NCBI GenBank assembly: GCA_003243455.1
Contig: QFQS01000001.1
Coordinates: forward strand, 930,001 to 994,000
Length of the DNA: 64,000 nt
Origin: Cereibacter sphaeroides
GTDB taxonomy: Bacteria; Pseudomonadota; Alphaproteobacteria; Rhodobacterales; Rhodobacteraceae
Direction of reading: 5' to 3'
Shown here one piece after another: positions 16,650-24,362 of this stretch. The notes below the pieces were generated by a model. It was not told where the DNA came from. It ran no database searches and saw only the letters and a list, made by a program, of their open reading frames with translations. The first letter of the stretch is position 1, and every line of letters begins with the position of its first letter. Both the position numbers and the translations under genes were made by a program.

Positions 16650-17061
16650 CGGCGCCTCGGTCCTTTTGGGGCACCCGGCCCCGACATCGGCCGCTTCATA
16701 AGGCCCGATCGGACTGAGGGAAAGCGCCTCGTTGACGGGCCCTGAACGCTCGGCTCTTTCTGGCGAAGGCCATCGCCTTCGCCATGCGATGCCATATCAG
16801 CAATCCCGCCGTGGCCCCCAAGGCCGCGGCCAGCGCCCGTCCCGCCCATGGCGGGCGCTTCTCGCCCGCCGGGACGGACGCAGGCCTTGCCGTTCTCTCG
16901 TGGCAGATGGTCTTGGGGTGATGTGGCGCTGCGGGCGGGGAAACGCGGGTCGCGTTTCCGATCCCGCCCGACCCAGAGTTCGATACTTGCATGCCCGTCC
17001 GTCATATCCCCGTTGGAAAGCACAGGCATGACAGCCCCGCGAACAGGCAGAGGACAGCACC
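16650..17061. other. 412-base stretch between tgt and the RimK-like gene
   Basis: The stretch should hold the divergent promoters of tgt and the rimB-rimK fusion. A minus-strand ORF at 16696-16992 could encode 98 residues with one hydrophobic segment (ALAAALGATAGLLIW). It lacks a ribosome-binding site I can recognise and is extremely Arg/Ala/Pro-rich. I list it only as a possible gene and do not assign it a CDS entry. Confidence 0.3.
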
Positions 17062-18462
17062 ATGAAAGACCTCGCCCCCCGCCGACTGCACCTCGGCTGG
17101 GAAGAATGGGTGTCCCTGCCCGGCCTCGGCCTGCCCGCGCTGCGCGCCAAGGTCGATACCGGCGCGCGCACCTCGGCGCTGCATGCCTTCGACATCGAAC
17201 CCTTCGGCCCGGCCCGCACGCCCCACGTTCGCTTCGCCATCCACCCGATCCCGGGACGAGAGGATGTGACCATCGCCTGCTCCGCCCCGATCCTCGACCG
17301 CAGGGAAGTCACCAGTTCCAACGGCGAATCCGAACAGCGCTTCGTCATCGGCACCGATCTTGTCATCGGCGAGGAACGCTGGCCGATCGAGGTCTCGCTG
17401 ACCGACCGCGGCGCCATGTCCAACCGCATGCTGATCGGCCGCCAGGCCCTGACCGAAGGCGTCACCGTCAGCCCCACCGACAGCTTCCTGCAACCCGAAC
17501 TCAGCTATGACAGCTACCACTCGGCGCAGGTAAAGGACGCAGCCCCCGCCCGCACCCTGCGCGTCGCCGTCCTCAGCCGCGAACAGGGCGCCTATTCCAC
17601 CCGCCGCATCGTCGAGGAAGGCGAAGCGCGCGGCCATGTGGTGGAGGTCATCGACACCGCCCGCTGCTACATGGCGCTGAATGCGCTCGCGCCCGAAATC
17701 CACTACGACGGCGCCCGCCTGCCGCATTACGATGCGGTGATCCCGCGCATCGGCGTCTCGGTCACCGCCTATGGCGCGGCGGTGCTGCGCCAGTTCCAGG
17801 CGCGCGGCACCTTCCTCGTCAACGGGCCGGACGGCATCCTCGCCAGCCGCGACAAGCTGCACGCGCACCAGATCCTCGCCCGCCAGCGCATCGGCATGCC
17901 CGCCACCGCCTTCGCCGCCAGCCCCAAGGACACCGACAACCTGATTGCCCTGTCAGGCGGCGCTCCACTGGTCGTCAAGCTGCTGGAAAGCTCTCAAGGC
18001 AAGGGTGTCGTCCTCGCCGAAACCCCCGCCGCCGCGCAATCGGTGATCTCGGCCTTCCGCGGCCTCAAGGCAAACTTCCTGGTGCAGGAATTCGTGGCCG
18101 AGGCAAAGGGCGAAGACATCCGCTGCCTCGTTATAGACGGTCGCGTGGTTGCCGCCATGCGCCGTCAGGCCGCGATGGGCGAGTTCCGCTCGAACCTTCA
18201 CCAGGGCGGCACCGCCCTGCCCGCCCGCATTTCGAAAGCCGAACGCGAAACCGCGATCCGCGCCGCCCGCGCCTTCCGCCTCGGCCTCTGCGGCGTAGAC
18301 CTGCTGCGCACCGCCTCCGGTCCGAAGGTGCTCGAGGTCAACTCCTCCCCCGGCTTCACCGGGATCGAGGCCGCCTCGGGCAAGAACGTCGCAAGCTTCC
18401 TCTTCGACGCCATCGAACGCGCCGTCCGGCCGACACCCGCAAGGCGACGCAAAAAGGACTGA
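17062..18462 (+). CDS. RimB-like protease domain fused to RimK-like ATP-grasp ligase
   Basis: A 466-residue two-domain protein. Residues about 8-150 match the retropepsin-like 'ATP-dependent zinc protease'/RimB family: KVDTGARTSALHA has the catalytic DTG, and the domain ends with MLIGRQAL. Residues about 167-460 match RimK, which adds glutamate residues to ribosomal protein S6: HYDAVIPRIG, NGPDGILASRDKL, VVKLLESSQGKGV and VLEVNSSPGFTGIE are the ATP-grasp blocks with metal ligands. In pseudomonads the two are separate rimB and rimK genes that work together to modify and reset S6. Here they are one chain. The target and activity are inferred. Confidence 0.87.
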   Translation: MKDLAPRRLHLGWEEWVSLPGLGLPALRAKVDTGARTSALHAFDIEPFGPARTPHVRFAIHPIPGREDVTIACSAPILDRREVTSSNGESEQRFVIGTDLVIGEERWPIEVSLTDRGAMSNRMLIGRQALTEGVTVSPTDSFLQPELSYDSYHSAQVKDAAPARTLRVAVLSREQGAYSTRRIVEEGEARGHVVEVIDTARCYMALNALAPEIHYDGARLPHYDAVIPRIGVSVTAYGAAVLRQFQARGTFLVNGPDGILASRDKLHAHQILARQRIGMPATAFAASPKDTDNLIALSGGAPLVVKLLESSQGKGVVLAETPAAAQSVISAFRGLKANFLVQEFVAEAKGEDIRCLVIDGRVVAAMRRQAAMGEFRSNLHQGGTALPARISKAERETAIRAARAFRLGLCGVDLLRTASGPKVLEVNSSPGFTGIEAASGKNVASFLFDAIERAVRPTPARRRKKD

Positions 18463-18483
18463 CGCCCCCGCTTTCGCCTTGCC

Positions 18484-18517
18484 GAAATATCCTCGGGGTG
18501 AGGCGCGGCCCCGCGCC
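18484..18517. repeat. Copy of the AAATATCCTC intergenic motif with hairpin
   Basis: GAAATATCCTCGGGG (18484-18498) is one of five related motifs in the window. It is followed by GGCGCGG (18502-18508) pairing with CCGCGCC (18511-18517). It lies 21 bases after the rimB-rimK fusion stop. Confidence 0.55.
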
Positions 18518-18540
18518 GAGGGGCAGAAAGCCCCTCTTTC
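18518..18540 (+). terminator. Candidate terminator of the RimB-RimK gene
   Basis: GAGGGGC (18518-18524) pairs with GCCCCTC (18530-18536) across an AGAAA loop, with a short TTT tail. The T-run is short, so strength is uncertain. Confidence 0.45.
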
Positions 18541-18626
18541 GCGGCGAACCATCCGGCTTGGCGATCACCAACAACGGGTCGATACTGGCGACCACTGGAA
18601 AGGCCAACGCTCAAAGGGGTGGAGAC

Positions 18627-19064
18627 ATGGCGATCAAACGCATGGATAACATCGCGATCGTCGTCGATGACCTCGACGCGACGATCGAGTTTTTCCTCGA
18701 ACTAGGTCTCGACCTCGAGGGCCGAGCCATGATCGAAGGTGAATGGTCCGGGCGCGTCACCGGGCTGGCCGATCAGCGTGTCGAGATTGCCATGATGCGC
18801 ACGCCCGATGGACACAGCCGGATCGAGCTTTGCCGCTACATCGCTCCGCCGATCGTCGCGGATCACCGCAACGCACCGGTGAATGCTCTGGGCTACTTGC
18901 GTGTCATGTTCGCCGTAGACGACCTCCAAGAGACCATCGAACGGCTTGCAAGGCGGGGCGCGCAACTCGTCGGCGAATTGGTCAATTACCAGGACATCTA
19001 TCTGCTTTGCTACATCCGCGGACCCGAGGGTATTCTCATCGGACTTGCGCAGGAACTCCGCTGA
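18627..19064 (+). CDS. VOC-superfamily protein (glyoxalase/bleomycin-resistance fold)
   Basis: A 145-residue protein with two beta-alpha-beta-beta-beta modules. Module 1 is KRMDNIAIVVDDLDATIEFF and module 2 is ALGYLRVMFAVDDLQETIERL. SRIELCRY and GPEGILIGLAQEL carry the usual metal-site glutamates. The first module has Asn in the position where many VOC enzymes have a histidine ligand (DNIAIVVDD), so the metal set may differ. Substrate is unknown. The start at 18627 was chosen for its strong ribosome-binding site (GGGGTGGAGA) and because upstream residues lie in the repeat tail. The next gene begins after about 155 bases, so it is probably monocistronic. Confidence 0.85.
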   Translation: MAIKRMDNIAIVVDDLDATIEFFLELGLDLEGRAMIEGEWSGRVTGLADQRVEIAMMRTPDGHSRIELCRYIAPPIVADHRNAPVNALGYLRVMFAVDDLQETIERLARRGAQLVGELVNYQDIYLLCYIRGPEGILIGLAQELR

Positions 19065-19220
19065 CGATGACCTGGCCCGCGCGCGCGTCCGAAATTCCCG
19101 ACCGTTCCTGTCTCCATACCAAAGCCATACCGGACCCATACCATTTCCAGACACCCGCCGGCACTGGACCCGAGGACCGCTAACTCCTATATGGAAGGTC
19201 TGTTAACGCTTGAGGCTTCC

Positions 19221-19586
19221 ATGACCAGCCACAGCCCGGAGCTTGTCGAAGGCGCGCCGCTGATCCGCCCGTCGACCACCGATCATCCGCTTTACGAGGA
19301 TGTCGTGGGCGCTTGCCGGACCGTGTTCGACCCCGAGATTCCGGTGAACATCTACGACCTTGGACTGGTCTATACCATTGATATCTCTACAGAAAACGAA
19401 GTCGATATCCTGATGACGCTGACCGCCCCCGGCTGTCCCGTGGCGGGCGAGATGCCGGGCTGGGTCGCCGATGCCGTGGAACCCCTGCCGGGGGTAAAGC
19501 ACGTCAACGTTCAGATGACGTTCGAGCCACAATGGGGCATGGATATGATGTCCGACGAAGCCAAGCTCGAGCTTGGCTTCATGTGA
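19221..19586 (+). CDS. MIP18/SufT-type Fe-S assembly factor (DUF59)
   Basis: A 121-residue protein of the DUF59 family, whose members help build or transfer iron-sulfur clusters. The core is VVGACRTVFDPEIPVNIYDLGLVYTI and MTLTAPGCPVAGEMPGWV, with the conserved Cys in TAPGCP. ATG 19221 has GAGG five bases upstream; an earlier ATG at 19191 lacks one. Its TGA overlaps the ATG of the next gene by one base. A sufA-like gene follows further on, which fits a SUF-related role. Main suf genes are not in the window. Confidence 0.85.
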   Translation: MTSHSPELVEGAPLIRPSTTDHPLYEDVVGACRTVFDPEIPVNIYDLGLVYTIDISTENEVDILMTLTAPGCPVAGEMPGWVADAVEPLPGVKHVNVQMTFEPQWGMDMMSDEAKLELGFM

Positions 19587-20086
19587 TGAACGCCACCCGC
19601 CGCATCCGCGGTCAGACTGCCGCAAACCCTGCCGAGACGGCCGAAAAGGCACAAGAATTACTTTGTGAATTCAATGCCTTGCCTGCCAATGCTCGCACGG
19701 CTCCCGCACTGCTGGAAAAGCTGCTCGGCACATGGAACGGTGCAGTGGTCCGTGCCCCTTTCCATGTCGATCTCGGGCTGAACGTCCATTTCGACGAAGG
19801 CTGTTTCGTAGATGCGAACTGCGTGATCCACGATCAGGCAGAGGTTCTGATAGGCTCTTTCACCCAGGTCTCCACAGGTGTCAAAATCCTGACCTGCGAC
19901 CCCGAAAACCCCATATCCCCCCGTCGCATACGCATCGGCCGCAACGTCTGGATCGGCGCCAATGCAGTGATCCACCCCGGAGTGACCATAGGCGATGACA
20001 CCATAGTCAGTGCAGGCTCAGTGGTGACGACGGATGTTCCCGAAGGTGCGACGGTTGCGGGGAATCCTGCCAAGATCATCTGCTGA
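19586..20086 (+). CDS. Left-handed beta-helix O-acetyltransferase (maltose/galactoside type)
   Basis: A 166-residue protein with hexapeptide repeats of a left-handed parallel beta-helix: GLNVHFDEGCFVDANCVI, IRIGRNVWIGANAVIHPGVTIGDDTIVSAGSVV, then NPAKII at the end. The catalytic His normally found near the third coil is not certain here. An N-terminal helical region (about 1-50) resembles maltose acetyltransferase (NatD/LacA-type) leaders. It should transfer acetyl from acetyl-CoA to a sugar or small acceptor. It is translationally coupled to the DUF59 gene (TGATG) and sits before a sufA-like gene, an odd place for it. Confidence 0.8.
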   Translation: MNATRRIRGQTAANPAETAEKAQELLCEFNALPANARTAPALLEKLLGTWNGAVVRAPFHVDLGLNVHFDEGCFVDANCVIHDQAEVLIGSFTQVSTGVKILTCDPENPISPRRIRIGRNVWIGANAVIHPGVTIGDDTIVSAGSVVTTDVPEGATVAGNPAKIIC

Positions 20087-20170
20087 AAGCATTTTTTCCG
20101 CTTTCGCCATAGCTTGAGATTGCTACGCCGAAAGCCTACATTATTGGTCGGAAAAGAAGGAACCCTTCCC

Positions 20171-20521
20171 ATGTTCGGCATTCCCGGCAAACAGGCCATC
20201 ACCATTACGCCCGCCGCCGCCACGCAGATCGCGCGGCTGATGCAGCGTCAGGGTTCGGCTGGCCTGCGCATCGGGGTCAAGAAGGGTGGTTGCGCGGGCA
20301 TGGAATACACCATGGATTTCGCAGCCGACGTGAACCCGATGGACGAGCTGGTCGAACAGGATGGCGCCCGGGTAATGATCGCCCCGATGGCGCAGATGTT
20401 CCTGTTCGGGACCGAAATCGACTATCAAAGCTCGCTGCTGGAATCGGGTTTCAAATTCAACAACCCCAACGTGGCCGAGGCCTGTGGCTGCGGCGAGTCG
20501 ATCAAGTTCAAGGACGCCTGA
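20171..20521 (+). CDS. A-type Fe-S scaffold protein (IscA/SufA family)
   Basis: A 116-residue protein with the three conserved cysteines of A-type carriers: GGCAGM near residue 42 and ACGCGES near 106-108. It should carry or transfer [2Fe-2S]/[4Fe-4S] clusters. The start at 20171 has AAGGAA upstream and places the ITITPAAATQI motif at the N-terminus as in the family. It follows the acetyltransferase after 84 bases and is the last of a three-gene group that begins with the DUF59 gene. Confidence 0.9.
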   Translation: MFGIPGKQAITITPAAATQIARLMQRQGSAGLRIGVKKGGCAGMEYTMDFAADVNPMDELVEQDGARVMIAPMAQMFLFGTEIDYQSSLLESGFKFNNPNVAEACGCGESIKFKDA

Positions 20522-20561
20522 TCTTCTGTCTTTCGGATCTGATCCACTCAAAAGACCCAAT

Positions 20562-20618
20562 CCCTGTTTCCTACCCGCACGCAAGCGTGTAAGCCTTTGC
20601 CGCAATGCGGAAACAGGG
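20562..20618 (+). promoter_or_regulatory. Structured leader upstream of tpiA
   Basis: CCCTGTTTCC (20562-20571) is the exact reverse complement of GGAAACAGGG (20609-20618). Inside lies a second hairpin, CACGC-AA-GCGTG (20579-20590), and CCGC-AAT-GCGG (20601-20610) could form a third that competes with the outer stem. The tpiA ribosome-binding region (GGGGAAGAG) begins at the base of the outer stem, so folding could affect translation. No U-run follows, so it is not a typical terminator for the gene before. Confidence 0.5.
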
Positions 20619-20625
20619 GAAGAGA

Positions 20626-21366
20626 ATGCGCAAACTCGCCGCCGGAAACTGGAAGATGAACGGGCTGTCCGCCAGCCTGCCCGAGGTGGCGGCGCTGATC
20701 GCCGCCCATCCCGATCCGGCCTGCGAGGTTCTGCTCTGCCCGCCCGTGACTCTGCTTGCCCCGATGGCAACCGCTGCTGCGGGCCGGATCGCGGTCGGCG
20801 GGCAGGACTGCCATACCGATACGTCCGGCGCGCACACCGGCGACATCTCGGCCCAGATGCTGGTCGATGCAGGGGCCACCTATGTCATCCTGGGCCATTC
20901 CGAACGTCGCGCCGATCACGGCGAGACCGACGCGCTGGTCCGCGCCAAGGCCGAGGCTGCACTGACCGCTGGCCTGATCGCCATCGTTTGCATCGGAGAG
21001 ACCGCCGGGCAACGCGACGCAGGCACGACGCTGGAAGTCACCGGCACCCAGCTTGCCGGATCCGTTCCCGATAGTGCCACCCCCGCCAACACCGTCATCG
21101 CCTATGAGCCCGTCTGGGCCATCGGCACCGGCCGCACCCCAACCCTCCCCGAGATCGCCGAGGTCCACGCCGACCTGCGCGCCCGCCTTATTGCGCGATT
21201 TGGCGCTGCCGCATCCGGGTTCCGGCTGCTTTACGGCGGCTCTGTCAAACCCTCGAACGCCACCGAGATATTCGCCTTGTCGAACGTCGACGGGGCGCTC
21301 GTCGGCGGCGCCAGCCTGAAGGCCGCCGATTTCGGCGCCATCGTCTCGGCGTTGTCGAAAGCCTGA
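20626..21366 (+). CDS. tpiA: Triosephosphate isomerase
   Basis: A 246-residue TIM barrel that interconverts glyceraldehyde-3-phosphate and dihydroxyacetone phosphate. The catalytic residues appear as Lys in AAGNWKMNG, His in GHSERR and Glu in AYEPVWAIGTG, with the phosphate-binding YGGSVKPSNA loop. ATG 20626 was chosen over 20605, because it begins the conserved RKLAAGNWK strand and has GGGGAAGAG before it. Length is normal. It is monocistronic, with a structured leader. Confidence 0.96.
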   Translation: MRKLAAGNWKMNGLSASLPEVAALIAAHPDPACEVLLCPPVTLLAPMATAAAGRIAVGGQDCHTDTSGAHTGDISAQMLVDAGATYVILGHSERRADHGETDALVRAKAEAALTAGLIAIVCIGETAGQRDAGTTLEVTGTQLAGSVPDSATPANTVIAYEPVWAIGTGRTPTLPEIAEVHADLRARLIARFGAAASGFRLLYGGSVKPSNATEIFALSNVDGALVGGASLKAADFGAIVSALSKA

Positions 21367-21517
21367 TCTGGCGCCCGACGGGAGTGGTTGGCTCACCCCG
21401 CGTCGCGGGTGCCCCCGGCGGAATTCCCGCCACAGAACCTTCGGACATGTCGCCACCAGACAAGCAGTGGACATGGGCCGGGTGCTTTCCTGCCCCGGAA
21501 GAGGATTTCGAACCATC

Positions 21518-22438
21518 ATGACGCTTGCCGCGACCCGCCCCGCGCCGCCCGGCCTTCTGGCCGCGAACCTGATCTGCATGGCGTCGATGATGATCTGGGC
21601 CGCAGGGCTGCCAGCGGCAGAACTTCTGATCCCGCATGTTCCACCGATCCCGCTTGCGGCAATGCGCCTGCTGCTGGGCGCTGCCCTGCTGCTGCCGCTG
21701 TGGTGGCTGCTGGACGGCTGGCAGTCTCTGGCGCAGGCGAATTGGGGCCGCGGTATCGTGGTCGGCGGCATCTGTCTTGGCATCGGGGCGATCCTGCTGA
21801 TCTACGCACAGGCTGCAACCGACGCCGTGACAGTCGCCGTTATCAGCGCAACCGCCCCTGTCGTCGCAATCGCACTGAAATGCCTGCTTGAGGCGAGGAA
21901 GGTCACCGCGCGGCTGATCATCGGGCTGGTGCTCAGCCTGATCGGGGGTCTTGCCTCCTACGCCGCCGCCATGGGCAGCCTGACGCTGGGGTTTGGTGCT
22001 TTGGCAGCGCTTGGGTCGGTCGTGGCCTATACCTGGGGATCGCGCGCGACCGTCACCTCCTTCCCTTCGCTGTCGCCCGTCGGGCGCACCGCGATCACCG
22101 TCACCGGTGCGGCCATCGTCGCCTGCATGGTGTCCGTAGTGTATTTCTCATTCGGCGGGGATAGCCCGGACTGGGCGGAAATCGGATGGCCCGAGATTGG
22201 CGCGCTTGGGCTTTATGGCGCGGGCGCCATCGCGGTCAGCCAGCTTTTGTGGATCATGGCTGTTGGTCAGCTGGGCATAGGCATGTCCAGCCTGCATCTG
22301 AATGCGGCACCCTTCTATGTGATGATCCTGTTGTTCCTGCTTGGCGGCGCCTGGAGCTGGCCACAGGCCATCGGCGCAGCCGTGGTCGGGCTGGGCGTGC
22401 TTATCGCTCAAGGCATCCTGCGACTGTCCCGGACGTGA
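21518..22438 (+). CDS. EamA-family DMT transporter
   Basis: A 306-residue membrane protein with ten hydrophobic segments in two EamA repeats (5+5). The first repeat holds MRLLLGAALLLPLWWLL and the second holds GLVLSLIGGLASYAAAMGSL. Members move metabolites such as amino acids or drugs out of the cell; the substrate cannot be read. A ribosome-binding site (GAAGAGG, 21498-21504) precedes ATG 21518. A cytochrome P450 gene begins one base after its stop, so the pair should be co-expressed. Confidence 0.85.
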   Translation: MTLAATRPAPPGLLAANLICMASMMIWAAGLPAAELLIPHVPPIPLAAMRLLLGAALLLPLWWLLDGWQSLAQANWGRGIVVGGICLGIGAILLIYAQAATDAVTVAVISATAPVVAIALKCLLEARKVTARLIIGLVLSLIGGLASYAAAMGSLTLGFGALAALGSVVAYTWGSRATVTSFPSLSPVGRTAITVTGAAIVACMVSVVYFSFGGDSPDWAEIGWPEIGALGLYGAGAIAVSQLLWIMAVGQLGIGMSSLHLNAAPFYVMILLFLLGGAWSWPQAIGAAVVGLGVLIAQGILRLSRT

Positions 22439-22439
22439 C

Positions 22440-23624
22440 ATGCAGACCCTCAGCCAGTCGCCGACCGATCCGGCCTTCGTCCAGAACCCCTATGCCTTCT
22501 ACGACCGCGCGCGTGCGGGCGGGCACTTCTTCCACTGGCAGGAATACGGCCTGACCTGCGCCACCTCGCATGAGGCGGTGTCCGCCATCTTTCGCGACCG
22601 CCGCTTTGGCCGCGAGGTGCCGCCCGAATACCGCAAACCGATCCCGCCGCACCTCGCCCCCTTCTACGCTGTCGAGGCGCATTCGATGCTGGAGCTGGAG
22701 CCGCCCCGCCATACGCGCCTGCGCGGACTGGTGCTGCGCGCCTTCACCTCGCGCCGGATCGCGGCGCTGGAGCCGGAAATTGCGCGGCTCAGTCACGACC
22801 TGATTGATCTTTTCCCCGAGGGCGACTTCGACCTGCTGAGGGAATTCGCACAGAAACTGCCGGTCATCATCATTGCCCGTCTTCTCGGCGTCCCGGAAGA
22901 AATGTCGGACGACCTGCTTCGCTGGTCGAATGCGATGGTCGGCATGTACATGGCGGGCCGCACACGGGAAACCGAGGATCGCGCCGTGGCCGCGACCGAG
23001 GCTTTCGTTGCCTTCATGCGCTCTTACGTCGAGGAACGCCGCCTGCGCCCCGCCGATGACCTGATCACCAGCCTCATTGCTGCCGAAGAGTCGGGTGAAA
23101 AGCTGTCGACGGATGAACTCATCACAACCTGTATCCTGCTTCTGAACGCGGGACACGAGGCAACTGTCCATTCGATCGGCAATGGCGTGAAAACGCTTCT
23201 TGAGACCGGAACGCCGCTACAGGCTCTCGCCCCCGCCAACGTGGCGGCCACAGTTGAGGAAATCCTGCGATACGACCCGCCGCTGCATCTGTTTACCCGC
23301 CACGCTTACGAAACCGTCGAGGTTCTGGGCCAGACCTTCCAACGCGGCGATCAGGTGGCGCTGCTTCTGGCTGCCGCCAACCGGGATCCGGCAGTCTGGC
23401 CCATGCCTGACCGCTTCGACCCGAACCGGCCCGCCAAGACCAACGTTGCCTTCGGCGGCGGCCTGCATTTCTGTGTCGGCGCGCCGCTTGCCCGCCTTGA
23501 ACTCCAGATTGCCCTGCCGATCCTGTTCGCGCGCCTTCCGTGTCTCCGGCTGGCTCAGCCCCCTGCCTATGCCGATGTCTACCATTTCCACGGCTTGCAG
23601 CGGCTGACGGTCAACGGCTCCTGA
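22440..23624 (+). CDS. Bacterial cytochrome P450
   Basis: A 394-residue soluble P450. It has the I-helix motif AGHEAT near residue 237, the ExxR motif EEILR near 274, and the heme-binding loop FGGGLHFCVGAPLARLE with the axial Cys near 345. There is no membrane anchor, so it is a class I enzyme that needs a ferredoxin and reductase, neither of which is next to it. The start ATG 22440 begins one base after the DMT transporter stop. The substrate is not evident. Coupling with an exporter-like gene suggests oxidation of a compound that is then moved across the membrane, which is inference. Confidence 0.93.
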   Translation: MQTLSQSPTDPAFVQNPYAFYDRARAGGHFFHWQEYGLTCATSHEAVSAIFRDRRFGREVPPEYRKPIPPHLAPFYAVEAHSMLELEPPRHTRLRGLVLRAFTSRRIAALEPEIARLSHDLIDLFPEGDFDLLREFAQKLPVIIIARLLGVPEEMSDDLLRWSNAMVGMYMAGRTRETEDRAVAATEAFVAFMRSYVEERRLRPADDLITSLIAAEESGEKLSTDELITTCILLLNAGHEATVHSIGNGVKTLLETGTPLQALAPANVAATVEEILRYDPPLHLFTRHAYETVEVLGQTFQRGDQVALLLAAANRDPAVWPMPDRFDPNRPAKTNVAFGGGLHFCVGAPLARLELQIALPILFARLPCLRLAQPPAYADVYHFHGLQRLTVNGS

Positions 23625-23638
23625 TTTCTTCTTGGCAC

Positions 23639-23687
23639 CAAATACCCCGGGGGAGCCGCCGGAACGGCGGCAGGGGGCAGCGCCCCC
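23639..23687. repeat. Copy of the AAATATCCTC-like intergenic motif with two hairpins
   Basis: CAAATACCCCGGGGG (23639-23653) resembles the other copies in the window. It is followed by GCCGCC (23655-23660)/GGCGGC (23666-23671) and by GGGGGC (23673-23678)/GCCCCC (23682-23687). It sits 14 bases after the P450 stop and could act as a transcription-ending or RNA-stabilising element shared by several operons. Confidence 0.5.
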
Positions 23688-23756
23688 GCGCGCCATGTCC
23701 GTGCGGCAGCGCGGACGTGGCTGATCGCTTGCGCGCCGAAGGCGCGCGCCGCCTGA

Positions 23757-24218
23757 TCACAACGGCAGGACCGTCGTCGCCTTGATCTCTTCCATGCTCA
23801 GCAGCGCGGTCACGTTGTAGATGCGCACCTCGGAGATCAGCGCCTGATAGAAGGTGTCATAGGCCCGCGCGTTCGCGACCCTGACCTTCAGGATATAGTC
23901 GATATCGCCTGCCAGCCGGTGCGCCTCCAGCACTTCGGGTCGCTCCTGCAGCACCTGCAGGAACCGGCGCTGCCATTCGGCTTCGTGCTCGCTGGTGCGG
24001 ATGAGAACAAAGAAGCAAGCCTCCAGCCCCAGCGTCTCGGCGTCCAGCAGCGCAGTCTGGCGCAGGATCACGCCGGCCTCTTTCATCCGCCGGATCCGGT
24101 TCCAGACGGGGGTCTTTGACGACCCCACCTTACGCGCGATCTCATCCAGCGATTGCGCCGCATCCTCCTGCAGTTCGACAAGAATTTTCCGGTCCATATC
24201 GTCCAGCCGGGCGGCCAT
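23757..24218 (-). CDS. Lrp/AsnC-family transcriptional regulator
   Basis: A 153-residue protein with an N-terminal winged-helix DNA-binding domain (LDDMDRKILVELQEDA... IARKVGSSKTPVWNRIRRM) and a C-terminal RAM domain for ligand binding and oligomerisation. It reads divergently from the cobA-cysI-cysH group and probably controls it. A candidate palindromic operator lies between the two starts. In several Rhodobacterales the regulator beside this cys operon is Lrp-type, so the regulation is plausible. Confidence 0.92.
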   Translation of the reverse strand: MAARLDDMDRKILVELQEDAAQSLDEIARKVGSSKTPVWNRIRRMKEAGVILRQTALLDAETLGLEACFFVLIRTSEHEAEWQRRFLQVLQERPEVLEAHRLAGDIDYILKVRVANARAYDTFYQALISEVRIYNVTALLSMEEIKATTVLPL

Positions 24219-24313
24219 TCGCAGTTTCCCCCTGTTTCAGGAACCTCGTTCCATCCTGCGCCAGAATGGGAACAAACATCCTTATCTGCAAGCCCTACTG
24301 GCGCAAACACGGG

Positions 24314-24328
24314 AAAATGTCCTATTTT
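24314..24328. promoter_or_regulatory. Candidate Lrp-type operator between the regulator and cobA
   Basis: AAAAT (24314-24318) and ATTTT (24324-24328) form a perfect 15-base palindrome with a 5-base centre. Lrp/AsnC proteins bind AT-rich palindromes of about this length. It lies 35 bases before the cobA start. Confidence 0.4.
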
Positions 24329-24362
24329 GTTAGCAGATTTTCATGCCCGGACCCACTTGACC

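Noticed and set aside
16696..16992. 98-residue minus-strand gene upstream of tgt
   Set aside because: One hydrophobic segment is visible, but composition is extreme and no ribosome-binding site supports it; left as a possible gene in the gap entry only.
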